From positions 186,001 through 250,000 of the forward strand of contig NW_017264205.1 of the NCBI RefSeq assembly GCF_001619985.1: DNA of 64,000 bases. Direction: 5' to 3'. The translations under genes and the position numbers were made by a program. Below, piece by piece: positions 23,332 to 36,300 of the stretch. The notes under the pieces are model-generated. The model ran no database searches. It saw only the letters and a list, made by a program, of their open reading frames with translations, and had not been told where the DNA came from. The number at the start of each line of letters is the position of its first letter. The stretch's first letter is position 1. This DNA is from Xylona heveae TC161. Lineage: Eukaryota; Ascomycota; Xylonomycetes; Xylonales; Xylonaceae.

Positions 23332-23813
23332 AGGTCAGAAGTAGTTTGTTTCGTTTTGGACAATGTTCCCCTTTTTTTCGATGTTCAAATTGGAAGATAT
23401 CCTGGGATATACGAGTGGGAGACGAAGCTATGAGCCGTAACTGAGGAAACTCTATACATACGAATTTTTGCATATCTTGTGACTATAAATATTATGAATC
23501 ATACGTCGAATTTTGGCGAATTCAGACACACGAATAAAGTGATTATTTAACCTCTTCAAAATCTGAATTTCGTTGTCGCGGTTGGGGACGCGGTCGTGGC
23601 ATCAAACCCCAAATACGTGGCCACGTGACCGCAATATTTCCGACTCGGAAACTTTCCCATGTCTGATGCATTGGCCATGGCTATCACCACGTCCAAACAC
23701 CCTTCGCACATTTCCCAACTCCCGTACGGTGTCGCCCGAATTCAATTGCCAACAATTCCAATCCTTTCTGACATCTGGCAATTGAAACCTTCCACGGTTG
23801 CCGCCAAATAATC
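23332..23813. other. Intergenic region between HAD and uS12m genes
   Basis: 3' region of the HAD gene and promoter of the uS12m gene, both plus strand. It contains the GC-rich palindrome-like gtggccacgtgaccgc near 23618 (with an E-box CACGTG at 23621). No gene is seen. Confidence 0.5.
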
Positions 23814-24654
23814 ATGGCTTTCCGACTTTTTACCCAGCCGCGGCTCCTCTCCCTTTCGCCATTCAGCTCGCTCATCGGACGAGGACCAGCTGCGGCAGCG
23901 CAGCGAGCGCTCCCTTCTCCTTCTGTTACTTGTTCCTTTTCGACCAGCAATTCTCTCTTCGCCACATACAACCAAGTTCTCCGAGGATGTCGTGTTGCGC
24001 AGCGCGCCCGCAAGCCCGTCTCTCCCGCGCTCGTCGACCGACCTGAAATGAAGGGCGTGTGTCTCAAAGTCGGCATTACCAAGCCCAAGAAGCCCAATTC
24101 GGCTGAGCGAAAAACCGCAAGAGTCCGATTGTCCAGTGGAAGAGTCGTGACGTGCTATATTCCCGGAGAAGGTGAGTTGTTTTTTTGTTTGCGGGGGGGT
24201 GGGGAAGCTGTTTGATTTTGTTGGACCTTTGAACATCCATTGGCCCTTCGAATCTTGTTTCGACCAGAAAGCAATGCAGTCTCAGCTCTTCTTGAAAACT
24301 GCAATACAATATAAAAAGCAGAAACTAATCCACATCTCGCAAAAAATATAGGCCACAACGTCCAGCAGCACTCCGTCGTTCTTGTCCGAGGCGGTCGTAG
24401 CCAGGACTGTCCCGGTGTGCGATACCATCTTGTCCGTGGCGCCATGGATCTTGTAAGTTTTGAATCCAACCCCCCATATCACCATTCTCTTTCTTTTCTT
24501 TCTTTTTTTTTGGACAAGCAATCCATACCTTCGTCTTCATACAATGAGTCATGATATGCTAATTCTCCAATTTTTTCTTTACAAATAGGGTGGCGTTGGC
24601 AACCGTATGACCAGTCGATCAAAATACGGAACGAAGAAGCCCAAGTCTTCTTAA
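23814..24654 (+). CDS. MRPS12: Mitochondrial small-subunit ribosomal protein uS12
   Basis: Decoding-centre protein of the mitochondrial ribosome. Exons are 23814-24171, 24352-24452 and 24589-24654, giving 174 residues. An Arg/Ser-rich presequence is followed by the uS12 core: [69 protein letters not shown] and [14 protein letters not shown]. The KPNS/ERK region corresponds to the streptomycin-sensitivity loop of bacterial S12. The last exon is only 66 nt and ends in a basic tail [13 protein letters not shown]. It is consistent with fungal orthologues in length. Confidence 0.95.
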
Positions 24655-25575
24655 GCGCCTCCAGCCACAAGATCCTCATCTCGACATACCTGTATCAATT
24701 TTTCGCTTCGTGAATTTTGTCGTACATAGCAGCATTTCTCTTTAATTTTTGGGGCATTTTATACCGGACGCTCGACCATGACGACAGCAGTCGCATGATT
24801 ACAAAAACCACCTTTGTTATTTCATGGCGAGACATGGGCATATGGCGTTGTTATGGATTCACGTACTTTCTCAACTTGATTTTCGCGTTGAAGACAAATG
24901 GAATAAGACTAGTTCACCTAACGAATCCTACTCATAGATAGCCTCTCTTTCTGTTTGGAAATAAATGGCATTTATGGGTTACTAGAAAGCATCATTCTCC
25001 GGTAGCAATGTTATTCAATGTCTCAAATCAGCTCATGCCTCCATGCCCATTAATAATTCAGGCACGTTTAAGAGGGAACATGTGAAGGGAGTAAATATCG
25101 AATATAAATTGAAAATAAATGAGAAATATCACCGAGTAAAAAGTAATATAAAAAAGAACAAGGGAATAAATTGAAAAAGAAACCCTTTTTAGACCCTTCA
25201 TACATGTGAGAAGCTCCGAATACATGTCCCCGATGGCAAATCGCAATGTCAACTAGCCATACATGATTTGATATTCTTGTGTTTTCTCAAAGTGAAATTG
25301 AACGGCAAGAAAAATGCAATAAGATGCAGAAAAGGGCACCCTGTTTCTTGGCCATATTAAGCCAGGAAAAAGATACAATATACCTCGACAACCCCAAAGA
25401 CGCCATTGCGTGAGATAATCAGCATAGACTCCAAAAGAAAACCAGGACTAACAGGGGGGATATGCCTGTTAGACTGGACGGTAGGAAAGACTTCAGTCTG
25501 ATACTCTAAGAAGCTTCCAAATACGATGAGAAGACAGACTAGCAAAGTGATGTTGATGATGATGAGCGTAGAGCG
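24655..25575. other. Convergent AT-rich intergenic region
   Basis: 921 bases between the ends of uS12m and the mannosyltransferase. It is AT-rich around 25080-25180. No ORF, tRNA or repeat is recognised. Confidence 0.45.
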
Positions 25576-27045
25576 TTAATCCATCTCGGCTTCGTAGCCG
25601 TCTGGTTTCTTGAGACCGTTGATGTCGAACCATCTTGAAGTGCCTGCAATGTAATGGTCAGTACGACGGCGGTAATTGAATGATGAGGATCGACGAGGAA
25701 GGAGAGCGGAGGATCAGATCTGGACTGAACTTACAAGAATATCCTTTCCAGTCGAAATTGTCCTTGGGATTACAGTGGCACTTAAGGTCAAGTCTGGTCT
25801 GTTCTCCTGTCGGACAGTGTGTAAAGGGAACGTGGTAATAGGCAATGTCGTTGAAGAAGTGGATCTCTTCCTTCTGCAAGAGGAGGCCAGCAGCAATGGA
25901 GTGCACTGGGGCGTCTCCCCAGCGTTCATAGAAGAAACCACCATCCCGGTCAAGAGACTCGAAGAAGTCCAAGTACGCCGGAGACCGAAGCCAGTTGAGG
26001 TTTCCAATTTCGAAGTTCGACCACTAAAGAGGAATTAGTACACGCAGAACTAATGGATTGGCACGGGAAGAAGCGTACGAAATGGCAGTGGTTGTAGCTG
26101 TCGCCGCCGTCATCACTCAAAAAGGCAAGAGAATTGTCCTGCGCAATGTGCTCAGGATGAGTCTTCATGAACTTCTTGACGCTATCCCACAGAGTAGGAA
26201 CAGTCTCGGCGTATTCATAAAGACTGAGCACGAAACTGTACTTCTTTTTGTGGTCCGCCATATATTTGAAGGGATCATAGTGGACGTCGCAGAAGAGTTC
26301 AATGCTGGGCTCAACGCGCCAATACCACTCGTATTCGTTCATCAGAGGCTGACGGAAAAAGAAGCCAGACTCAAACCGACACATGTGTCTGTAGCTGACA
26401 GAGTCGCCGTAGATAATCTTGCGCGCAGCCATGTCTTCGCGGACCTTTTTGGCCTTGTCCTGGTCGATGAAATCAGGGAAAGACCAGTGCTCCTTTTCAA
26501 TCTCTCCATATTTGGTTTTTCCAGAAACGAGTGAAGTAGTGATATTGATAAAAGTGTCGTCGAACGGCATGTCGTTGAGGAAGACCCAATCATAGTTGTA
26601 GCGGTGATTGAACCTGTCCTCCACTTGGCGAATCGACCGGGCGATCTCCCAGATATCCGAATTACGTGCAAGAGTCACAAAGGTGGCATTCATTCTTGGC
26701 CCATCAGCAGCGGCATTAGGTAGGCCGGCCACCGTGTTAGGGCTTGTGGGTGGAGCTGGCTGAGAGGATGCCTTGGGGTGATGTCCTTCAGTCGCACCTG
26801 CACTAGGTGCGGTCGTTTGATCATAGTAACCTCTCCATTTTTCATTCTGCTCTCTGATAATGTCACTAGCGGTTTGCAAGTGCTCTCGTGGCTTCGACGA
26901 CGAGGAAATGAAATAAAGGACTGCAAAGATCTGTGAAATGGAAAGTCAGCTTTGGTGCACTTCAGCCTAGGCCTGGAAAAAAGCGCAAACATACGAAAAA
27001 TGTCACCAAGAGGTATCGCAGATATCTCCCTGAACCTGAAGCCAT
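25576..27045 (-). CDS. Alpha-1,2-mannosyltransferase, GT15 (Kre2/Mnt1 family)
   Basis: Golgi enzyme that adds alpha-1,2-mannose to O- and N-glycans of secreted proteins. Exons are 27045-26995, 26930-26079, 26023-25735 and 25643-25576, giving 419 residues. A short basic N-terminus ([29 protein letters not shown]) forms a type II signal anchor across the first intron. The GT15 catalytic core shows [44 protein letters not shown], the hallmark [20 protein letters not shown], and [13 protein letters not shown] across an intron. The end reads [12 protein letters not shown], as in the family. Several GT15 paralogues occur per fungus, so the exact name is left open. Confidence 0.94.
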
Positions 27046-28209
27046 TGTGTCTTTCGAACCCTCTCCGCTGTCTCCCTTTCCGGTTTCTGCCCCTGAGGCT
27101 AAGCTGGGTGGATCTGCTCTCTCTTGTGACGATGAGAGGCCCTTGTTATTTGCCCGCCGGCGGAGCAAAGCTTCTTGAACGCACACCTTGGCTTCTGGTA
27201 TGGATATGATATCAAGGAGGTTGCGAAATTGAAATGATCTGTCCCTTAGGTCTAAGCCGTTGGGTTGTGGGGTGCAGCACAACTAGAGTAGCTCCTAACA
27301 ACGGTCCGGATCAGGAGCCGTGGGGAACACGACCAGACTAGGAATTGAAAGGATATTGACAATAACTGAAGGCTGAGTGAGCCTGTCTCCACTCAAATCA
27401 AAACCTCGACGTAGATGAACAGCGAGTCAAAAGATGTATGCACATTTGTCCCTTTCAAAAGGGAAACGCGAAAATACAGAGGGGTGCACAAAAGGGTGTC
27501 AATTCGCCCTTACTTTGGCTGCGGAGATCGACGCGCAATACCCCTACAGCGGCAAATGGGATTAAACTTAGGGGAAGTGCTTGTTCCTGATTCGCGCGCT
27601 ACCCCGTAATTCCGCTATTAATGGAAGTTGCGTGGTGCAAAGCAAACCAACTGTGCAAATATACGGCGGAGGTTACGTACCAATAATGCATATACATACG
27701 GAGAACCGTTCACGTCATCAGTGCAGCTTTGCAAAACTGCGTCACTGGGTACTGCAGTTCACGGCAGCTAGCACGCATCAATGATGGATCGATTCATCTC
27801 CGACTCTTCAATAGATGGTCCCCACCATACGCAGTACCAAAGGCCAGCTAAAGTACGCTGAGGTTGGATGGGAGGTCTTTGAACCTTTCAGCTTCAACTG
27901 ACTGTGTGCTTATCAGTTATCTACTCTTGCGTCATTTGGTAATCCTCATCTGTTCACTTTCATCTTGTGAGGTGGATCGTTGATCGTGAGTGCTGCCCCA
28001 ATCTTGCATCACTTGCATTGGCTGACAATTCCATGCAGTTCTATCATTCGTCTTCGACGTGTGCTCCTATCGCACATCTATAGATATTTCACCGAGATTT
28101 TTCGTCCTTTTACCTGCCAGATCTGAATCGATCTACTTTGCATAGGCAACAACGGTCTACATTCTAGCTTCAGCTTTCAGTGGAGCTTTGGATCAAGCTC
28201 GAGGTCGCA
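27046..28209. promoter_or_regulatory. Divergent region mannosyltransferase/PAT1, with a probable 5'-UTR intron
   Basis: 1164 bases between divergent starts. A good intron signal lies in the PAT1 leader: donor GTGAGT at 27986, branch-like GCTGAC at about 28021, acceptor CAG ending at 28038. No coding gene is supported. Confidence 0.5.
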
Positions 28210-30952
28210 ATGTCTTTCTTTGGCTTCGACACCACCCTTCCAAGGGATAGGGGTCACCCAAGGGAAGCGCCAGGCTTCGGAGAAGCACCTGATCCCTTTG
28301 CAGGCTTTTCTCATCGTGGAGGTGCCGGAGGTGACGATGAAGCGTGAGTACTACACTGCGGTCTGGGTAGTATCTGTGCCACTAATGCGTACTATCTTGT
28401 AGCCTCGAATTTGAGGACACGTACGATGGGCTTGGCGATCAGCTCGACGAGACTGATGATACCTTCAACGATGATACTTTCGGTTCTTCTGGGTTGGAGG
28501 CGCCTGCTGTAGGGAAGGATTTCGATTTCTTTGGCCAAACCGCTAAAGTATCGGATGCTATCCATGAAGAACAGCTCCGTTATACTCGGCATCAGCCGGC
28601 GCCCAAGTTCGCTCAGCCCAAGGCTCCAAAAAGGACTGGCTACGAAAAGTATCAGATTCCGGACTTGCAGGCCAGCGCCGATCTGTGGGGAGTAGGTTCA
28701 AAGCAACAGGCGCCGGAAACAATTCAGCAGCAGACTTTTATTGCACCTCCCACTCAGACAAGCGCTGCTCAAGCGCTGCCGAAAAAGATCATGAGCTTGG
28801 AGGAGGTGGAGGCCGCGATGCGCACTCAGAAGCCCAAGCCCAAGGCTGCTCAAGCTCCTGCCCCTGTTCCGCCATCCTATCCACCCTTTTCGGTGGCACA
28901 AGCCCAGGCATTGGCCCAAGCGACCGCGCCTCCGCAGCAGCAGTCGATCCCAGCTGCCCTGCAAGCCCAGGTCTCTAACGTGGCCGGGTTCCCTGTGAAA
29001 CCACCTGCGCCGAATCAAGTCGGAGTCGACCCCCGCTTCTCGCAGCCAACTCCGACTGATGTACCAAACTTTGCTGCGCATCCCCCTCAGATTTTGCAAC
29101 GGCCGCAGCCCATTCCCGCTCAATTTTCTGGACACCGCGGCTCCCCTCAGCCTCGCCAGATTTTGCAGAACCCGAACCGCCAACCGGTGCAGCCAGCGCC
29201 TTACCCCAGGCAATTCGGTTCTCCTGCCGCAGCTGGAGGCTTTCCGGGGGCGCCTGTCATTACAAACCCTCAGCAACTTCTTCAACTCTCCGAGGAAGAG
29301 CGTGCTGCATTCCTGATTGAAGATGCCAAGCGTGCGAAGCGGAACCACAAGATCTTCCTGCTTTCAAAGGATAATGGATTGATGACACCTCAGGACAAGA
29401 ACTTCATCACTCGGATTCAATTGCAGCAATTGGTCACGGCCACAGGTGGGCTGAATGAACCGGGCTCTGATGCGGCTCTCTCAGAGGACTTTTATTACCA
29501 GGTCCACAACCAGATTCGCGGAGGACCGAGACAGAACCCTAACCAACCATTGGGTCACTTTGCTCAAACCTACCTTTTCCAAACGGGCGGTCGGCATGGC
29601 GGTCCTGGAGGCAGGCGACACCATCGGGGCGGAGACAATCATATGCAACGTATGGAACAACAAGTGCAGCGAGCTGTCGAAGCTGCTAAACTCAAGCCGA
29701 AAAACAAGCAGCTTGTCATTGAAGGCAGTCTGGGAAAGATCTCGTTTAGTAACGCAAAGACACCAAAGCCACTTCTCAATATCAAACGGCAAGAGAGCTC
29801 AGACGCATCAAGCCGCGTAAATGCCGATAAGAAGTCTATCAATGTCTCTGCGAATGATCGGAAGAGTATTCTCCGCGGCATTGAGAGCGTTTACTCGACC
29901 TTGATGAAGCTTGAGGACCATGAACGACAGATGCCTCCTCCTCCAACCGAAGAAAGTGATGCTGCTTCGGTTCAAGAACATCTCGAATGGAGACGCGAAA
30001 TGGTCGACTTGAACCAGACTCTTTGGAAGGAGCTTAAGGTTATGGAGCCGATTGTGCCGAAGTAGGTTTTACTTTTACTCGTTTCCGCCCTATTCAAACG
30101 CTAATAGACTCAGCTCACCAACACCTCATCCCTTTATTGCATTCCTGTCGCATGGAAAAGGCAAAAAGGCGATTCCGCGCATCTTCCGTCACCTAGATCA
30201 GGAACAACGGGTTACTGTTCTCACCATGGTTGTTGTTCACCTTGATGTGCTTGATGTGGTCCGTGGGGCTCATCTACAACCAAACGAGCAGCAACTGCCT
30301 GTAGCTGTTCGGGAAGAGGTCGAATTATTCTGCCAGGCCGTAATGCCATGCTTATTTGGTTACGTTAATGAAGCCCCTCTGAGCATTGTCACTGGTCTCC
30401 TTGGTCTTGTCATCGACGGCGTCAACATACAATCAGTCGCCTACACCAAGGTTGGCGTTGGCATTTTGACAATGCTCATTTCCCGTGCGGAATTGGTCAA
30501 GCAGGCTGGAAACGTCAACGAGCAAGAATGGGAACAATGGTATGTCCACTGAAAAAGAAAAAGGCTTTTGCGAGAATATTTTTCTAATAATTTTTAGGAC
30601 GGTACTCTACAATCGTCTATTTGATATCATTGAGCCTGTTCTCGGCTCCATCTTCCCAGTGTCTGTACACTCCAGCGAAGATATGTACGTATGGCAGTTC
30701 TTAGCCGCAGCAGGTATCGGCGCCAGCCCAGAGCAACAGCAACGCCTCGTAATTGCTGTAAAGTGAGTCTCCCTGATTGTCTACCATTCTCTCCGCTCTT
30801 AAGATCTTCGATTAACGTCATTCTCTAGGGATCGAGTTTTGGATACTGTCTTGCAGAGCAAGACTCTGCCTGCTGATATGGCCAGTCAGCGACTCAGCAA
30901 TGTCAATTTGTTCATGCGTGCCATTGGCTTAGATGTCGAACTGCTTGGTTAA
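28210..30952 (+). CDS. PAT1: mRNA decapping activator Pat1
   Basis: Pat1 binds Lsm1-7 and Dcp2 at the 3' ends of deadenylated mRNAs and promotes decapping and P-body formation. Exons are 28210-28343, 28403-30061, 30108-30539, 30598-30762 and 30829-30952, giving 837 residues. The start is MSFFGFDTTLP, as in fungal orthologues. A long Pro/Gln/Ala-rich disordered region follows. The mid region has KDNGLMTPQDKNFITRIQLQ and DFYYQVHNQIRGGPR. The C-terminal PatC alpha-superhelix includes GKGKKAIPRIFRHLDQEQR, MVVVHLDVLDVVR and EDMYVWQFLAAAGIG. The phases (all AA or TG joins) close without error. Confidence 0.95.
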
Positions 30953-31667
30953 TGAGGCTATTAGCAAATTTGTTCTCACGACATTACGTTGTTCGACTGG
31001 TCACCTAGTCAGAACCTCCTTTTTCGGAATGGATATTTCTACATCGTTCTGTACTATCCTACATTCTTCAATACCCGCCACTCGGTCCTACCTCGCTCCC
31101 TTCGATTAGAGCGAACATATTTATAATATGCGCCGTCACCTCCGTTAGACGGAGCGCTTCCATACCTCGGCTCATTCAGCTCTGCGATTCATGATGTCGG
31201 AGAATCAATCTCGTTTTTGTCCGGTGTTTACTCGTTCTGCTTTTCTTTTTTAGCTCGATTCTCTTCAACAGCAGATGGGATTTATGACGCTTAGACGTGA
31301 AAGGGAGATGGGATTTCATGCTAAGCCGATATGCATCATGTGGGACTAGTAGATAATGACATAGCGCACAAATCAAAAAAGTCTTTTTGTTACGACGCTG
31401 GTTCTCGGTTTAGCGGTTTTGTCTTTGAAGTCAACTTTTTAAAAAAACAATATCGTACAGACCCGCCCCATTTCTAGACGTTTTATGAAACTGTAACCTT
31501 CCCAAGTGATTCATCCAATCCTGAAACAAGAATCAACCGATAAAGTGACCACGGCAGGAAGTGACCTGTCGCAAGGGAAGCTTCTCCCAGGTCACATAGG
31601 AATCGTAGAAGGCCTTAAAAAGAAAAGATGAGATGCTAGAAAGAAAATGCCTAGAAGATGTTTTCTC
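30953..31667. other. Convergent intergenic region PAT1/LEA1
   Basis: 715 bases of 3' sequence of two convergent genes; T-rich and A-rich runs near 31438-31450. No gene is recognised. Confidence 0.45.
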
Positions 31668-32960
31668 TCATTCCTCCATTACATCGCCGCCAAACGCCCC
31701 TCCGGGTATTCTTCCTTCATTCAGCTCCTTTTCTAACCGCGTAATCTCAGCCAAGCTCTTCGCATTGCGGATCATTTCTTCGACACGCTTTCTTTCCTTC
31801 TCCGTTAGTCGGACACGATATCCGCGTCCTCCGCCTTCCGCGCCGCCACTAAGATCGGCCGGTGAAGAGACGCCGGGCACGTCGAAAGTGCGCGATTTGA
31901 TACCCATGATCTTTTGGGGATATTATGTCAGCTTTGTTTCAGATGCAAAGGATGTGGATCTGAACAAGATATTCTTGGGCCGGGTCTCTGAAATGGAAGC
32001 ATAGAAGATATGCGGCGTAAAACAGAGATCATAAAAAAGGGGGGAAGAAAATGAAAGAAGGAGGATGGTAGACAAACCTTGGAGGCCAGGGCAGAGGGCT
32101 CTTCAACGGTGCCGAATAGCTCAGCGGCCTTTTTGCGCTCTGGGTCTTTCACCTTTTGATAGTCGAGGAAACGGACGGATGGGCATCTCCAAACGATCCA
32201 GTACCGGTAGTTCTAGCCGCGCGGATACGTTAGCATGTCGGCTTGCATTTATGAGATGAATTTAGAGCCTGATGGGGCTCAACGCTTGGAAGAGTGAAAG
32301 CCACGGCGCTATAGCGCGGCGCAGCGCAATGAACTAAAAAATGCCAGAGAGATAGGATACAAGGGAAATGCAAAAGCTCCCTACCTCATTGCGAGCGACT
32401 GGATTCTCCATCAGCACCAAATGTGTGAGTCGCGGGAAGTTGCCCAAAGGATCCAAATCGGCCAGCTCAGTGAGCCGGTTACTCGTCAGGACTAGATTGG
32501 TGAGGTTCGGGATAGAGCCTGCGAGGGTCGGTGAGATGTGGGAGATGCGGTTTCGCGCAAGGAGCAGCGTTCGAAGGCGCGGGTTGAGAGGAAAGTTTCC
32601 TAACGTGCCAATGTCGTTATCGGTAAAATCGATTGCATCTTGGTCCTGCAGTTAATTGGAAAAGGGAAAAACGGGTCAGCAAAGAGAAAAGCGACAACGA
32701 TGTGGAAGACCTAGGAGCAATTAAGAAGTTGGGGGGAAAGGGTGATAATTACTCTTGCGACACCGAGGTTTTCTATCGCTGGAATTTTGTGCCCTATATA
32801 TTCCTCAAACGCACACGGTCGATATCAATGATGCTCGTCCCAAGATGTAGTGTATCTGCTCTTTTCAGCATGGAAACGCACCTCGCAGATCTAATTCTCG
32901 TTCTTTGACGGGGTTCAGGTAGGAGAGAGAAGATTGGATGAGGTCGGCGGTCAACCTCAT
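31668..32960 (-). CDS. LEA1: U2 small nuclear ribonucleoprotein A' (LRR protein)
   Basis: Binds U2 snRNA stem-loop IV together with U2B'' in the spliceosome. Exons are 32960-32882, 32793-32753, 32645-32385, 32212-32078 and 31910-31668, giving 252 residues. The start MRLTADLIQSSLSYLNPVKE and the leucine-rich repeats (ELDLRGHKIPAIENLGV, DAIDFTDNDIGTLGNFPL, LRTLLLARNRISHI, LTNLVLTSNRLTELADLDPL) match U2A'. The LRR cap LVLMENPVARNENYRYWIV and RCPSVRFLDYQKVK is conserved. The tail is Glu/Lys-rich helix (RLTEKERKRVEEMIRNAKSL). Exon 2 is only 41 nt. Confidence 0.94.
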
Positions 32961-33360
32961 GGCGAAAAGGACGAAGATGGAATTCGGAAAGGAATCGTAG
33001 TCGATAGAGAAGTCTTGTGGAGCGACGAGAGACAGAGAAAGTCGGATAATGAGTCTCTGTTGTGTGAAATCGGACGGAATTACGGGCTGGGTTCTTAATG
33101 GCGAGTATTTTGATGATATTGAGTTGAGGCTCAATTTACCTCTACCGATGTGAACCTGGGGTTGGCGCACTTAACTACATTAGGGAAAACTTTAACTAGC
33201 CACAACTGCATAGACCAACCCAGGCTGAACCATTGGTAGAAATAAGTTGCAAGCAAAGTTTTTGAAAGTGATTAATGTGATTAAATTTAGCAAAAAGGCC
33301 AAAAGGTCTGCCATTGATTGTAATATTCTAGCAACCGCTCGACTCCTCCATCCAGGCCCA
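32961..33360. other. Intergenic region LEA1 promoter / VPS15 3' region
   Basis: 400 bases between two minus-strand genes. No feature is recognised. Confidence 0.45.
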
Positions 33361-36300
33361 TTACTGAAATACATAAATAACGCCTGACCTGTCAACCGAG
33401 ATAATCATTCCATATGGAGACTCCAGCAATGCAACGTCTAATATAATATCGAGATGCGATTTGAGAAGGTTTTGCTGCTGCAATGATATCACTGTAGAGC
33501 GAGGAAGCCGACCTGTCACCTTTTTGGCCGTGTTGCTTGAAGTTTTATTTCCAACTCCGGCATTTGGTGCCGTTGGTGCAGGCTGCGGGAATCGCTCTGC
33601 GTTGACAGTCAATGAGGCCGTTGGATGAGAAGAGGTGAAGGTGGGTTTCAGCTCATCAATGTCTAGACCACTGACGATCAAAGAGCCTTCAACGTGAGTC
33701 ATGTCCCAGTACCTAACCTTCCGATCGAAACCACCTGTGATCAGGAAACCACAACGAGAGTCACGACCATCGTCCGAGGTATCCAGACCAACAACGAGCG
33801 ATCGAACGCCTCTGTCAATGCCTGCATTACCGCTTGGTTCCAACGCGGTCGCAAACCGCCCAAGCATTCCCTCTGGTCGCTCATCCTCTATCTTCCAAGG
33901 CTCATAGCCTTTCCAGCCCTCTTTGCTTCCACCGGTACGATATACCTCTCGACACTGTGCCTTTTCAATATCCCAAACAGTTATTTCCTCTTGACCCGTT
34001 CCACCAGCTACACACACCCACTTTCCTCGTCCTTTGAGAGGATGAACACAAAGTCGATGTATGGCTGTGCCTCCCGCCAGCCCCCAAGCTTTCAATTTGA
34101 TTTGGAATCGGAGATCCCAAAGGATCAAAACACCATGCGATGTGCCAAGAAGGAGCCAAGTATGCTTTCGATCGAGGCAGAAGCAGGTAGGGATCCCATC
34201 ATGAACAGGATTCTCTAAGGAGTACAAAACCTTCATGGTCCGAAGTTCCAGGGCCAAGATGCGCGACTTGTTCGTGGCCACTAGCAAAACCGAGTGTGTT
34301 TCGGCTTTGAAATGCTCCATCCATAGGGCAAATTCGCCTTTTGGGAGGGTATATTCTCGGAGCAATCGCAACTTCCCGTATCTCGAGGCAGTAGCACCAG
34401 CACTATAGTCAACTTTGACTACATGGATGCTCCCATCAGACGCTCCACTTATGAAACTATGCGTGTTCTCAACAAAAGCGAGACATTTCACTTTGGCGCC
34501 CGGCGCATGCTTGTGAGTCAGTCTTGCACGGTGAGCAAGGTTGCGCTCTAATCTTGCTGTATCCCAAACCTTAACCGTACCATCATCTGAGCCCGTAATG
34601 AAGAATGCATGGTCAGCGGCTACAAGAACCCGATTTATTGGACCCGTATGTTCGCCAAAGGTGGCCACCAGGGTACCTTCAGGTCGCCAAGGACGCTCTG
34701 CTGTGTTGCCACTGCTCCTCTTTATAGGTTGTCGACGGCTGATAGGGGTTACCATGGGGCCAAATTCCACAACGTCGGCTGGATAATTTTCGACGTATAA
34801 AGAGTCAAGCAGTTTCAGAACGCTTGGATCATTGCCATCATAAGTGTGTGCAGCACGGAAACGGATCGAGTAATCGCTTTCCGAGCTTTTCTGATCCTTC
34901 GGCGTATTTTCTGATTTGTGAACCGACGGCTCTCGTGGCATGGCACTATTCACCTTCCCAAAGACATTTGTAGAAGTCGTACTGGTCTCTGCATAGGCCT
35001 TGGATAAATCCGCCCTATTCATGAGATTCATGGCACTGGACTGATGACGCATGTGGTGATTATGCTTGGTTGGTCTGCCATCTGCCACCTCTCCGTTATC
35101 AATTGATTCCTCTTGGGCTTCTACGGCCACCTGAGAAGGCCGTAAACTTTTAACGCGAGAATCTCCATCCGGCTCTAGCGGTAAGATATCCTGCTGCTCG
35201 CCAGGGCGGGAAGGAGGGAGCGAAGACGGTGACGGTAAGGTGGGCGAGTCAATGGCTGCACTTTCCACGTCGCCCGGCCCCAGAAGCGGCGCGAATTCTA
35301 AACTTTCTCTTCCATTGGAAGTAAGTGGCCTCTTCCTGCGATTTCCAGGATTATCAATCGTAGACGATGCATCCAGAAGCGCATCCGCAATGGTGTGAGG
35401 CGCCCCTTCACCCTGGGACTGAGTACGCTGAGTTCTGAGTTCAGCCTGAGTTAGAGGGTATTGTTTCTCGTTGAAAAATACTGTTTGTGGAGTGATCTCG
35501 AGTTGCTTCAAAGTTATGACATTATTGAGATGAGAAGCTGCGTTGCCGGCTCCTTCTTTGGGTTTCCTCGGCGCCATTCGCCAGATATATTCGCGCAAAG
35601 CCAGCAGTTTCCATTCGTCCTCGGGCGCCATACCTATATTTCGTAGCCGGGTGAGCCATTGTTCGTCTTCCTCATTCTTTGAGACCTTATTCAAAGCGTT
35701 ATTTCCGGTGTGCTTTGAGAAGGAACCGAAGAACGGATCTTCGACTGCCCCGAATGCGAATATTCTCTGCGCCTGGCCGTCCTTCCAGAATTCTCCCTTT
35801 TCGACTTTAGTAGCCCAAGATGCGGCCAGGTCAAGGACTCCTCGAGAGAGGGGCTTTTTGAGAACACCAAGGAGGAGAAGCTCATTGAAATCTGTGACTG
35901 GCGTCTTAAAATACGGCTGAAGGAGCGGCCCTATAATGCAATGCTTGTCTGCAACAGGGAGGAATGATGTAGCAGACGAAATGAAATGCGCTGCTGCTTC
36001 TCGGATCCAAGCATTCGGATGCATCATAAACCTGCAGACGATGCCGATAATCTCCCATGTCTTCGAACGCTGAAATAATCCAAGCTCTGCCATGCTAGCA
36101 AGTGAGCGAAGCACATTCTCGACCACAAACTCTTCCGGATCTGTGAGTGCTTGCACCATCAATGGCAAGACAAATTCTTCCAAGCTGAAACTTCCCACAA
36201 TTGTTGCAACGCCGACGATCGTTTTGAAAAAGGTGCATTTCAACATCCAGTCTCTATCGTTGAGATACGTGTTGAGGTGACTGAGAATTACGTCGCTGGC

